This document shows, piece by piece, positions 39,442 to 50,138 of a stretch of DNA of 64,000 nucleotides. The notes beneath the pieces are model-generated. The model was not told the DNA's origin. It searched no databases and saw only the letters and a program-made list of their open reading frames with translations. The stretch comes from Sacculina carcini. Taxonomy: Eukaryota > Arthropoda > Thecostraca > Sacculinidae. Within the stretch, counting starts at the first letter, position 1. Each line of letters starts with the position of its first letter. The DNA lies in assembly GCA_916048095.2 (NCBI GenBank), contig OU696582.1:100001-164000 (forward strand). The letters run 5' to 3'. Position numbers and translations under genes: made by a program.

Positions 39442-41404
39442 ATGAGCAAGCAGTCTGACGCGGCGGCGGCGGCTGTCTCGCGGGAGGAATGGACGGCGCG
39501 TTTGGAGAAGGTGCACGTGAGTCGCACCGACATGAACCGCTTGATCATGAACTACCTGGTCACAGGTGGGTGCAAACATTGTCGCAACAGGGTCACGTGA
39601 TTTCTGGCGGCACTGTTCTGTTGCGCTTGTTGGTATTGGCGTTGTTTTAAGTGTGCACGACAAAGTCAAGCCTGGCCAAGATTCAAACCACAGCAAATAT
39701 CTGACAAACGACTATTGGGCGTCACTGTGTGTGTGTGTGTGTGTCTGTACCTGTGTGTATGTGTGACGGTATTTTGGTGGTGGTTGTTGTTTTGACACCA
39801 GAGGGATTCAAGGAGGCAGCCGAGAAATTCTCCGAGGAGGCGTGTATTGGCGCCGACGTTGATCTCTCCTCGCTCGACGATCGCATCAAGTGATCCAACA
39901 CACACATACACACACGGATATGATCGCATCAAGTGATCCAACACACACACACACAGATATGATCGCATCAAGTGATCCAACACACACGGATATGATGATG
40001 TACAAATGAGACATCAGTTAAAGAGAGGAAGAAGGAATGAAAGAGTGAAAGTTGCATAAAGAAGCATTTGCTAAACCCTGAAAGTAGCATCCGAAACGTG
40101 TGAAACACACAACTTACAGCTGTCTGTGTGTGTGTGTGCTATTAGAATTCGGGACGCCATTCGTGAGGGTCGGATCACGGAAGCGACGGATCTTGTCAAC
40201 AGATTGCACCCGGAACTGCTGGACAATGATCGACATTTGTTCTTTCATCTGCAGGTCGATCATCACTCATCTCATCTGCCTGTTTCCGCTCATAATTCCT
40301 CATCTTCTTCCCTCTGTCCAACATGCATTTTGAGTGTGATTGTTACTTTTTAATGTCTTCTTGTTTTTACAGCAACAACATTTGATCGAGCTGATCAGAG
40401 AAGGGAAGATTGAGGAAGCGCTGTGGTAAGAACACCATATTTATCATTTCATCGCGCGCTTTCCATGTCTGTTTTATGTATCCCTTTTTGTCTTTGAATT
40501 CCCACACAAATATTATTAGGCAGCGTAACTGCAAGCAGCATTGCTAAATCTCAATAGACCCGCCTCAGCATCAATAACGACCTTGATTTCACTATTTCAA
40601 CGCTTCTCTACGAGTTATAACATAGTGTACGTGCTATGCTGGAGGCGATATGTGAGTGTATGAAGTGATGTACAATATGAGGCAGGAATCATGCCGACTT
40701 GCTGTTTCAAAATATAATTCAACAATGGACTTTGTGATTCATCCGCACATACAAAGTGGAGATTGAGTGATATTGGAAACATCCTAAGATATATATATGT
40801 GTGTGTGTGTGTGTGTGTCAGTTTTGCACAGCAGAACTTATCAGAGAGAGGAGAGGAGAGTGCCGACGTGTTGGCAGAGCTCGAGAGAACGTTGTCCTTG
40901 TTGGCCTTCGATGACCCCTACAACAGTCCATTTGGAGAACTACTCAACACTTCTCACAGGCAAATGGTACTGCACTCTGACACACAGGATAGTTACTAGA
41001 TATCAGGATAGGGGCGGGTGATGAGTGATGAGTCTTGCACAGCTAGAGTTTTGTTTGAGAAGAAAGATGTCGTGTGAGACGAACACCGAGCACGCACACT
41101 GACAGATCGTGTACGATATCAATATTAACGTTTTACATTAGAGCAAGTGCGATCAGACATAGTCCTGTGTCTGAGCTGTTCGATGCGACAACACTGATGA
41201 AAGCCGACACTTGTGTGTGTGTGATGTTGACAGGTTGCCAGCGAGTTGAACGCGGCCATTGTGAGACAGACGAGCTGTTCTGACCCGACCACAAGACTAG
41301 AGACGCTGCTCAAACTGCTGCTGTGGGCGCAGAACCAGTTGGAAGAGAAGAAGGTGCGGTTCCCGCGCATGAGTGACGTCACCAGTGGGATCCTGGACGA
41401 GTGA
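39442..41404 (+). CDS. GID8 (TWA1), CTLH E3 ubiquitin ligase subunit
   Basis: Six exons join in phase: 39442-39565, 39802-39889, 40146-40254, 40373-40425, 40822-40966, 41234-41404. They give 229 residues; human GID8 has 228. The N-terminus is followed by the LisH helix region (EEWTARLEKVHVSRTDMNRL, MNYLVT), then the CTLH segment (IRDAIREGRITEATDLVNRL, HPELLDNDRHLFFHLQ) and the CRA part (QQHLIELIREGKIEEAL, GEESADVLAELERTLSLLAF, LLKLLLWAQNQLEEKKVRFP). GID8 is a core scaffold of the CTLH/GID RING ligase and bridges other LisH-CTLH subunits in nucleus and cytoplasm. All introns are GT-AG and short (118-396 bp). Introns 1, 2, 4 and 5 have GU repeats near the acceptor. An AATAAA follows at 41641. 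Confidence 0.96.
39879..39986 (+). repeat. Triplicated 5' splice site of GID8 intron 2
   Basis: The end of exon 2 plus its donor (GATCGCATCAAGTGATCCAA) is present three times in tandem, with CA-rich spacers ending GATAT. The donors are at 39890, 39933 and 39972. Only the first keeps the reading frame; the other two add 43 and 82 nt and would meet the in-frame TGA that directly follows the first donor. Confidence 0.9.
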
Positions 41405-41640
41405 GAACCTGGCATATGGTTCCTTGTGGTCTAGTGCTACTGAACAACACGGTGTGTCAAGAATGTGTTCATGATGTGTGTCGGCGAGCGATTGAAACAC
41501 ACCACTCTTCTCAACGTTGATGAAACTCTCTCACGCCCTGATTGTTTATGTGTTTTTATATTTGAACATTTGTGCGACTGCGCTCAAGTACCCCAGTTCT
41601 CAACGCTTGTGTGCAGTCATGATGTCTGATGAAGTGTCAA

Positions 41641-41646
41641 AATAAA
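41641..41646 (+). promoter_or_regulatory. GID8 polyadenylation signal
   Basis: A canonical AATAAA lies 237 bp after the GID8 stop codon, followed by TGTTGTGTCGTG-type GU-rich sequence at 41661-41675. It is the first such hexamer after the gene. Confidence 0.7.
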
Positions 41647-41660
41647 CGCAACGAACAAGC

Positions 41661-42429
41661 TATGTTGTGTCGTGCCAGTGTTATCGTGGTTCCAGATGCT
41701 GTCACCAATCTGAGCAGCAATATCAAACATAATGCCTGATTGACGAATTTACACTCCCAGATGTCTGACCGTTTTCACGTTATAACAACGAATATGAAAT
41801 ATGGAAAAGGGCAAACGTGTGTTACAATTACCATACACTATCAGGAAAGACAATAGTTTTTTCATTAATGCATGAGTGCAGGTTGCAACGGTGTTGAAAC
41901 AAGTTAGTCACGAGAAGAAGTTGAAACAAATTTGTCAATAATTAAAAACTGGCGCAGTGTGAGAAAGACGACTTACAATAGCATTATCAGTGAGTATTAT
42001 CTGAAAGATCAGCGCAAATATACTGGCATATTGTTGGACATACTGCTCGACCAGATCCATTTGAACCAACAATCAACACAAACAGCTGAAATGAACTGAC
42101 CTGTTGTTATTCTCAACACAGAAAACATCTCAACAAAACAAATTGCCTTCAGCACAAAGCACACTTGCGACATAACCAAGATCATCTTTTGATAAAACCG
42201 ACCTGGTATAATAAGTTTACGCCGACCAAACCTGCAACTCGGAACACAGTCAACAATCCAGCCTTCATATAAACACATAAATATATACTGACACATTGAC
42301 ACACACGCAGTTCATAGCAGTGAAGTGCGACACGACACTAAACACACGCACGATCGTAGGAAAACTGATTACCACCCATATAAGCCTCATTTTGTCATGT
42401 TGTGTGAGTGTGAGAGTGACGGGGAGGTG
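41661..42429. other. Intergenic region between convergent GID8 and PLGRKT
   Basis: No gene is seen. It should contain the 3'UTR of PLGRKT on the minus strand. TG and CA tracts are short here. Confidence 0.45.
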
Positions 42430-44110
42430 TCACGTGGTGAACATATCGTGTACCTTGTATCGTTTCTTGTCGTCATACTGCAGACGAGCAGCATCCACCA
42501 TGGCGGCACTGGGAACTCCGCCCGGTGGCTCCAACACACCTGTCTCAAACTGCATTATAAAATCCGCCTCGGCTGACACACACACACACACACATTAATA
42601 CATACACATATATATATTCACACATTAAGAAGCATTTACGAACACAGGCACTCAAATGTCCACATTGTGTGCATTTAACTTCTAGTATTGCTGTTCTCTG
42701 TCCGCCTCTTAATGAACAAGTTGTGTGTGAATTGCAGCTGCATGTAATTGATATCATTGTTGCTATCTTCCCATCTCACATTGTTCATTGGTTTCAATAG
42801 CAGCCATACTAGACAGCGTGCAGTGACAATATATTGTTGTGCGGCCAACTAACATTTGATGCGTTCCAGTTTGTTACCGTAGGACAGGTCAGCCTGGTAG
42901 CCGACAATAAAAGACAACGGCAGTATGGGCAACAACACGGGCCTGCGTCGTGTCCTGTGAAAACTGCCACAACCAAACCACAAACACACACATATGTGAA
43001 AACTGCCACAACCAAACCACAAACACACACACACACACACACACAAAAACACACACACACACAAATACACACAAATTACACTTCATTATATCATATTATA
43101 TCTAGCGGCAGTGCTTCTAGACTTTTCCAACCATAACAAAACATCAAACCTGTATTGACAGACAGGCATCAATACCCCACGCGCGCCTGTAAGACGTCAC
43201 CACACTATCACACCACGAACACGACTCCTCAAGACGCATCCACGCGCACACCTTCACATACGAGAGCACACATGGACACGCACTCAAACACACACACGCC
43301 CAGTTCCAACACTGACATACAGACACTGCAGCGACCAATCAGCGGCGAGCTGGCACTTGCTTTGCTCCCAGACAAATAAACAGAAGCTGTCTAGTTAAGT
43401 GGTGTGTGTGAGAGGGGACGTACACTGCAAGCGCGCCCACGGTGGTGATCGTGTAGAAAGCCGCCCACCAGTAGAACATCTCCCGGGCACGAGCCAACTG
43501 CAACGCCTGCATGCGAATTCTCATCTGGTCCTGCATGTGAATCTGCCTCTCCAACTGCTCACAAACACGCGATCATCGTGCCATAATCACCATTCTATGT
43601 GATGTGACACCAATAAAACCCGGTCGAGAAAAACACAACATGTATGACATGGAAAATAACAAAATGAAGTAATAAGGAAGTAAAAAGGATGTATAAATAA
43701 TAGAAAATGAAGCACAAAGCAAACATAAATACACGCAAGCAACAATAATATAGCGTATAGATACAGCAGTCAAAAAGGAGCCTTGAAAACTCAACGTGAC
43801 CAGTATTTAACATCCAAAATCCACCCCAAGAGTCAAACTTCATAGCTCAACAAGTAAACTATTCAATAACTAGCCTGGATAAATTTCGGTCAAGCCACAC
43901 ATAACAGAATAAACAGAATATTCATAAAAAAAACCCGTTCTCACAGCATATCAAAATATAACAGGGTAAAAACTACATATCTAACCAAAACGTAACGCCA
44001 GAAAACATCAGTCATAATATAGCACAAACCTGGACACTTTGCAGCTCCAGCATGAAATTCCGATTCTTCTCAAAGTTTTCCTCCATCGCTTTATGCATAA
44101 AATTCCCCAT
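42430..44110 (-). CDS. PLGRKT-like protein (plasminogen receptor KT / C9orf46 family)
   Basis: Four exons join in phase on the minus strand: 44110-44030, 43554-43424, 42954-42854, 42572-42430. They give 151 residues (human 147). The N-terminal part MGNFMHKAMEENFEKNRNFM, LQSVQLERQIHMQDQMRIRM and the first membrane segment (about FYWWAAFYTITTVGALAV) are followed by RRRPVLLPILPLSFIVGYQA and SYGNKLERIK, matching the family well. The second half holds the second membrane hairpin and an acidic tail. In vertebrates the protein exposes a C-terminal lysine that binds plasminogen; here the model ends in FTT, so that residue is missing. The last exon could use another end, since an AAG|GTACAC donor lies near its 3' end, but no further exon is visible. 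It converges on GID8. Confidence 0.92.
42955..43040 (-). repeat. Tandem duplication at the 3' splice site of PLGRKT intron 2
   Basis: The segment TGTGAAAACTGCCACAACC plus AAACCACAAACACACACA occurs twice, starting at about 42956 and 42997. It is the acceptor region of intron 2 read on the plus strand. Only the copy next to exon 3 has the AG (CACAG); in the distal copy the same position reads CACAT, so only one acceptor is usable. Confidence 0.85.
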
Positions 44111-45450
44111 CCTGTTATTCGACAGGACAAAAAATCAAGCAAATAAGACAGAGAACACCTGTCTCGAAGTTCAACGCAAGGACATTTAAATTTATTGAAA
44201 TGCTGCCAGATTGAGTGTGGATTTCTTCGTTTTTAAATTCTCATATTATAGTTTTTTAGCGTAATAATACGAAATTACGATTAAAAACTAAAAGTACGAA
44301 ATAAAAAAAGAGGGTTCCAAATTTAAAATGCAAAATATATTTGCGCATCATACACTTTAATTGAGAATACAACATATTAATATAAGTATTTCTGTCATTA
44401 AGCGGTATAAATCCTATCCTAAAATAAATGTTGACAATAAAATACACAGATTATAGCCATAATATCTGTTAGATATTGGGCAAAATCAGTGCACGCAATC
44501 AAAGGCCAAATATAACGGAAAAAGACATAGGAACAAAACACCGCGTGGGAAATGAGATATTGATATTTATTACAGCATCAGTAGCCACGCGCTTCCTACA
44601 CAACAACACTTATATCCATATATCACAATAAAATAAGCAAGTGAATGAAACACAAAGCCGACAAATGGACGACAAAACCAAATAATATGCGAAACAAAGC
44701 TCGTCTACGCAACAAATACAGCTTTTTGAGACGAGACCGACGCAGATGCTACGAACGCCAAAATTAGTATAACGACCAAAACAACCATAAATGGCGTCAA
44801 AAAACATTCACAAACAAAAAAGGTCTCAAACTTGTATACAATTGGTCCCACAAATACGAAATCACAATTGAATCACTAAATGATTCCGCCACACACACAC
44901 ACACACACATACATCAATCACTCGGGAACAAAATTGTCCCAGCAACTAGACAGTAAACCGGATCAAAAGATTTCTCGAAATAAAACAGCAAAACACACCA
45001 GACATTCAAGAAGAAGTGAGGCATTCATTAAGGCACGTGCATAAATGACATCACAACCGTTGAGACAATTGTTGAGACTCTACGACAATACACAAGTTAC
45101 AAAATAGATGAATTTTCTGAAATTCACCAATTAAGAACAAATTAGATGGTCTTGAGCCCGGGTGCACACGGAAATAACTCATTAATATGGGGTAAACTAC
45201 ATCAGACATGTTCTCAAAACGCCTACCACGAAATCTCTTCAAACCCAATACAGTTAAAACCCCAACTCCCATGACAACACCCAAACGTTTTCTACCAGGG
45301 ATAAATTCTACTGCAACGATGAAGGGTCTGATAAACTCTTGTAAAACTGAGGCAGTCGGGATATAATATTTGAATGACTTGAAATAAGCAGACTAGGCTT
45401 GATAAAAAGACCTCTTCCACGTTCAATGACGAGTAATAAATGGCGGGGTA
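44111..45450. other. Intergenic AT-rich DNA
   Basis: This should include the PLGRKT promoter on its left and the 3'UTR of the GT92 gene on its right. I see no other gene. A short CA tract is at 44892-44910. Confidence 0.45.
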
Positions 45451-48263
45451 TTACGTTGCGGCGGCCACCAGAGTCTGGTCGCGTAGTTGCCGATACGTCT
45501 GATAGAGGGGCGAATGAACCACGCGAGTCTTGTGTCTCACAGCCGCAGTCTCAGAAGCGGTGGCATTTTGCCAGCCACGCGGCATTATCGCCGCACACTC
45601 GCTGTACAAATGCACGGCCATCACCGTCGGGTTGACGGAGCGAACTGTCAGTGCACGTGCATCACTGGCAGCAGCCGGCGATGACAGCGCCCTCTCTGCG
45701 GCCGGCACGCGAACTATCCAGACAGCATTGTGCAAGGCCTTAGCAGGCAGGTGCGAGGTTTTGGTATTTATCAAGAGATAAGGTGGATGGCCACTGTAAG
45801 GTCCGTCAACAGCGTCAGTACACATAATCTACCCACACACACACAAACACATTAATAAGTAAATCACACAAACAGAATTAAAATTGGGAAAAGAAAACAT
45901 TTTCGATATCCTCAATTAAAAATACAAAACGTATTTATGCGCAATAAGTAATCAGAAATTATTCAATCAAGAATCAAAACGAACTGAATGACCGAGAAAA
46001 GACGTGCTAAAGGCGAAAAACTCAGGTCCCGCCGAGATTTGAACTCGGATCGCAGGATTCAAAGTCCTGAGTGCTAACCATTACACCACGGGACCGCTGA
46101 GAAACCTGCGCTTATTCCGGCATATAAGCTCGTTACATCTTTACCTCAAAGTAATTGTGTTTCCATTCATGACTGGAGTATTAAACTAAAAGTTAAAAAA
46201 ACCAAAGTCGAAGATATTATCAATTAGTACAATTGATATGTTCAAATATCTGCAGTATCTTTCAATGTTATTTATTTAAATATTTGTAGACAAAATAATT
46301 TAAGTGTGTGTGTGATTGTGTGCATGATATATTTATCAGTGTTTAGATGAGTAAATTAGTGCGCGTGAATATGTTTATATGTGAGCGTGTATGTATTGCA
46401 TCGTATTAACAATTTGATTTAACCCAGGCAACACAAGATATTTAGCTTCAATTGCCTTTCCAGTTTTGGTTTAATTACATATTTTGGTTCTGTTGACATG
46501 AAGGCTGGAAAAAATACATGAATGAATGAGTGAATGGAAGACAAAATTGTCCCGAATATAGATTGAATGCTTCTGAGATGAGAAATATCATAGACTTAAA
46601 TGGATACTTAATTTATATATCATTGAATTTGCATTGTTCGCTACAACGATGATATACTGGCAATACTTATACCTAGTTTTGATCGGGTAAATAAGGTATC
46701 TCGTAGTTTTCAATTATTATAAACACAAGATTACAGCAATACATACACACTGACAAACACACACATATACACTGACACACCCTGGCACACAGACAGCCGA
46801 ACTGACCTGTTGAGTTAGCGAGAAGGCGTCAATGTGCGGTTGTCTCAATTGTTCAGCCATCAGTGAGTAGACAGCGTGTATGGGCGTCACTGCACGTGGC
46901 ACCACGTACTGACTCACATTGAGCACGACCACGTGCGCCACGTGACCGGCGGCACGTGCCAAACAGTCACGTGTCAGCACGTGGCGCGCGTGCAGACGGT
47001 CGGCCGGCGTGGTGACGTGCAGTGGAAACTGCCAGGCGACAGGACGAATGTTCACTTGTCCGCCGACGGCCGCCCAGCGACGCAACAGTCGCCGCAGAAA
47101 CGGCGCTGGCAGTGGTTCATACAGCCACAACCAGGTGGCGCCAGCAGAGCTGTGAAATGCGGCGAATTCGGCGAGACGCGCCGGCTCCACCGACTGCCAT
47201 GCGTTATCCGCAGGCGGCACGCACACACCTAACGTCGCGTAGTTGCCGGCACCGCCACCAGAGGCGCTAGTGTCGCCCGCACTGCCGTCAGTCGTGCGCC
47301 GACCGTCATGGCGAGCGGACGTGTCAGCTGCGACCGGTATCAACGTGGGCCGCAATCCACCGCCTGTCTCGGTCGCGCCCAGCTCCTGGCGACTGGCCAA
47401 GCCCAGCATGTAAACACGTGCCAAATCGCTGACGTTACCGCCACGGCTGCTGGTCACAGTACAGTTCACCAGCCAACTGGAGAAGGTAGAGGAGGGAACG
47501 GAGGGCAGTGGCTGCACGCTCACTCGACCAACACGTGCGTCCGACACGGAGCCGCTCGAATCGCTCCACAGCCAACAAGACAGCAGTGACGCGTAATCTG
47601 GCTGCGAGGCTGAATCAGGCTGGTCAGCCGATACAGCCAGAGCTGTGACTTGGTGAGGAGCCGTAGTGAGCGCCGAGAAAACAAACAGTTTGAGATTGGA
47701 CACTCGCCGCCACACGGTCAACGGCTGATCAGAGAAGACAGCAGTGGCGGCCGCTGCCAGGACGCGGTCGATGTTGTCAGATTTTCCACCGCCACCAGAG
47801 TTGCCAGTGAACAAACTGCCGGCTGGTTCACCAAATGTGTCCAATACCTGGCAACAATGATATCCCAACATTCATTCATTTTCACCACGTCCTCTGTACA
47901 ATGAGCCCACCGAGTATATAAATACCTCAGATATATATCCTCGTATATCTGAAAGTTTGCTGATTTGACATGCTGATGCTGAAAGACAACAGCAGGTATT
48001 ATTCGTGTGTAGTCAGGTGTAATGATTTTATTGATAGTTATATCATCTTGTACACATATTTTCCTCGTTTTACACCACTACGCTTCTCGCAATACTATGA
48101 TACAGAAAACGGCAACAAATTTCCACATGAGAACAAATCTCACGACACTAGCACGCACCTGGAAGGCATCGAACATGCGGTCGTACTGGTGCTTGTAGAA
48201 AATCATCAAGCAAAAGCAGACGATCGCAACAGAGACCAGCAGCAACTTCAAATACTTGCGCAT
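45451..48263 (-). CDS. GT92-family (DUF23) glycosyltransferase, possibly inactive
   Basis: Three exons join in phase 0 on the minus strand: 48263-48159, 47847-46807, 45828-45451, giving 507 residues. I use the ATG at 48263; the GTG-started extension upstream lies in likely 5'UTR. The protein is a type II Golgi design: short cytoplasmic MRKYLK, one membrane anchor (about residues 5-23), a long stem, then a GT92 domain from about residue 241. Domain marks include LGVCV, LAEFAAFHSSAGATWLWLY, LTRDCLARAAGHV and a C-terminal MAVHLYSECAA region. GT92 enzymes, such as nematode GALT-1, add galactose to N-glycan core fucose. The usual D-x-D-E metal site before the VP motif is replaced by N-V-S-Q (about 345-348), which predicts loss of metal binding or altered activity. 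Exon 2 is very GC-rich. A tRNA gene lies in intron 2. Confidence 0.85.
46016..46020 (-). terminator. RNA polymerase III terminator of tRNA-Gln
   Basis: Five T residues on the minus strand begin three bases after the tRNA 3' end, which is the usual Pol III stop. Confidence 0.85.
46024..46095 (-). tRNA. tRNA-Gln (anticodon TTG)
   Basis: This is a 72-nt gene on the minus strand. It has a seven-pair acceptor stem GGTCCCG/CGGGACC, an A box (TGGTGTAATGGTTAGCAC), an anticodon loop CTTTGAA giving TTG, and a perfect B box GAGTTCAAATCTC. The discriminator is T (position 46024). From memory it is almost identical to animal tRNA-Gln(TTG). It lies in intron 2 of the GT92 gene in the same orientation. Confidence 0.97.
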
Positions 48264-48547
48264 GATGGCCAAGTATGTGCCTCTGACTGCAGAAATAACA
48301 AGCTGACAATATGAGGCCACTCAACAAGAGCAGAATGAAAAAATGACACAAACACATGGTGAGTTGGTTAGAAACCGAACTGTTTGTCTTGGTTATGATT
48401 ACATGAATGCTTACATTAACAAATTAATCAATCTTGTCCATTTTGTCTCGTCAAGTTCATATCCAGTAGTCAAATAAGACGCTATAAACATCAAGCGACA
48501 AACAACATTCAAATCCAACAACTGTATACACCAATCTATGTGCGTCA

Positions 48548-48740
48548 GCTCCCGAGAAACTCAGTGGTTAGGCGCTGAACTCCCTTGTCAGAGGTTCGCG
48601 GTTTGAATCCTGACCCGGGTTCGTTCATCCACATCTCCGTTTGAGTCTACCGGGAGTCACCACAGTAGATGGGCTCACAATGGGGCGTGTCATGTAGTCC
48701 AAACAGGCTGGTGTGCGCTTAAAACGCCAATAACAGTAAT
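48548..48740 (+). mobile_element. tRNA-like SINE, second family
   Basis: The head has a CTCAGTGGTTAGGCGCTG A-box-like segment and a GGTTTGAATCC B box about 40 nt later. A body follows that contains GGGAGTCACCACAGTAGATG and ends near AAAACGCCAATAACAGTAAT. The acceptor arms do not pair, so it is not a functional tRNA. It is distinct from the Val-type SINE at 20811 and 60523. The boundaries are estimates. Confidence 0.6.
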
Positions 48741-48824
48741 CTATGTACGCCGGAAATAACCCGAGCACGAAGAGCATACAAGACATAGACATATTCAACT
48801 TGATCGATCCAATTAATTTATCAA

Positions 48825-50138
48825 CAACAAAATTTATTTGGTATAGCGCATGTCAAAAACACACGCGCGTTAAACAGCAAGATAAGCCAAAATATTCAAA
48901 GATTAACACAAAACATGAACAAGCACAAGAGTAACTGACAAAAGCGAACATGACTTAATTAGGATACATCACAAAAAGCAAGTAGATAAAAAAGGTCAGA
49001 GCAAGCGTAAGAAATCAGACTGAAGCATAGGAAGTTAGGGTGAGAGAAGTGGAATTAAATGATAATTCAAATAAGTATCTAAAGAGTGCCGAACAAAATG
49101 AGGAATAGGAAGTGGCTGATAGAACAGTACGAGGAAGCGAGTTATACAGTCGGGGAGCAAAGGAAGAAAAAGACTTCGAAGACCAAGATGACTCGTTCAA
49201 GGCTCGATGGCAGATAAGACGGTGAGGATGACGAGAAGGGGCAGTAGCATAGTGTCGATTTGTCTTTCATCCTACCTTTTCTCGCCACACGTCTCACCTA
49301 CTTTTTCAACTCCACTGGCTTCCTATCATCCCACGAATTCATTTTCGCGTTTGCTGTCAAATTTACAAGCTCCTGCATGATCCTCAACAACCTTCTTATC
49401 TTGCTAATCTTTTGTCTCCCACTGACTCACACTCCTCTCGTCGCCCTCTTCCTCTCGCTTGTCCTCGTGCATCTAATGAATCTTCCTGGTCCTCTAAATC
49501 GTTCTTCTTTTACGCCCCTCGCTTGTATAATTCTCTTCCCTCTCATATCACCCGCGCCTCTTCATTTCGGTCATTCCGCCATCGGCTTCGCCTGTACCTT
49601 TTTGACATTTCATTTGATCCCGTCTCTCACTCTCTCTCTCCTTTCGCCTCTCTGTGATATTGTTTGAACTATTTCTCCGTTTCATGATTGTTTCAATTCT
49701 CGTTGTCTTATTTTTCCCTGTCTTGAGCACAGTTACTGCTTCCTTTCCTTCCTTGCTGCTTTATTTATTCTATTGTGAATGTTCTCTGTAATAATTTTCT
49801 GTCGATTTTATTGTTCGAACATACCACTTGATTTTTTGGAACTGTGCCCTTTGTGCTTGTGCTTGCTATTTACCAATTTTGGTTGTTTTGTGACTTCTCT
49901 TTCTTTTACTTGCTCATTTCTCCCATATTCTTTACAATTGTCGTTTTATCTCAATTGATGTTTTCCCTTTTTCGCGCTTGTGTTTTACCGGCGCTATAGC
50001 AAATACACGTTGTTGTCGTTGTTGTTAGCAACAGTGAGTAGACCAGAAAGATAAGAGGGTTGACTAGGATCGTGAATAAGTTTAAAAATAATACAGCAAA
50101 GACGAAAATGAATACTAGGAATAATGGGGAGCCAAAAT
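48825..50138 (-). mobile_element. L2-like LINE fragment, split by a younger LINE
   Basis: On the minus strand the right part (50138-50026) encodes FWLPIIPSIHFRLCC and KLIHDPSQPSYLSGLL. The left part (49249-48825) resumes with CHRALNESSWSSKS and APRLYNSLPRT and ends in a 3'UTR with GCGCTATACCAAATAAATTT and a TTGTTG tail. Removing the insert restores a continuous reading frame across the junction. It is 5'-truncated at about 50138. Confidence 0.9.
49250..50025 (+). mobile_element. L2-like LINE, strongly 5'-truncated, inserted in the opposite-strand LINE
   Basis: It is flanked by the 5-bp duplication TAGCA (49245-49249 and 50026-50030). It carries only the C-terminal RT region (for example FHPTFSRHTSHLLFQLHW, APRLYNSLPSHI, stop after SPFASL) and the 3'UTR ending CGGCGCTATAGCAAATACAC with a (GTT)n tail. 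It is a close sister of the 3' half of the copy at 18981-20754. Confidence 0.92.

Noticed and set aside
46876..47904. Plus-strand open frames opposite GT92 exon 2
   Set aside because: They are shadows in GC-rich coding DNA; the minus frame has splice sites in phase and family motifs.
48264..48320. Longer N-terminus for the GT92 protein
   Set aside because: The upstream codon is GTG, and a likely acceptor (TCTGCAG) lies between it and the ATG at 48263, so this is probably 5'UTR.
48548..48620. Possible functional tRNA
   Set aside because: A and B boxes are present, but the acceptor arms do not pair and the B box is GGTTTGAATCC in a longer repeat-like unit, so it is called a SINE.
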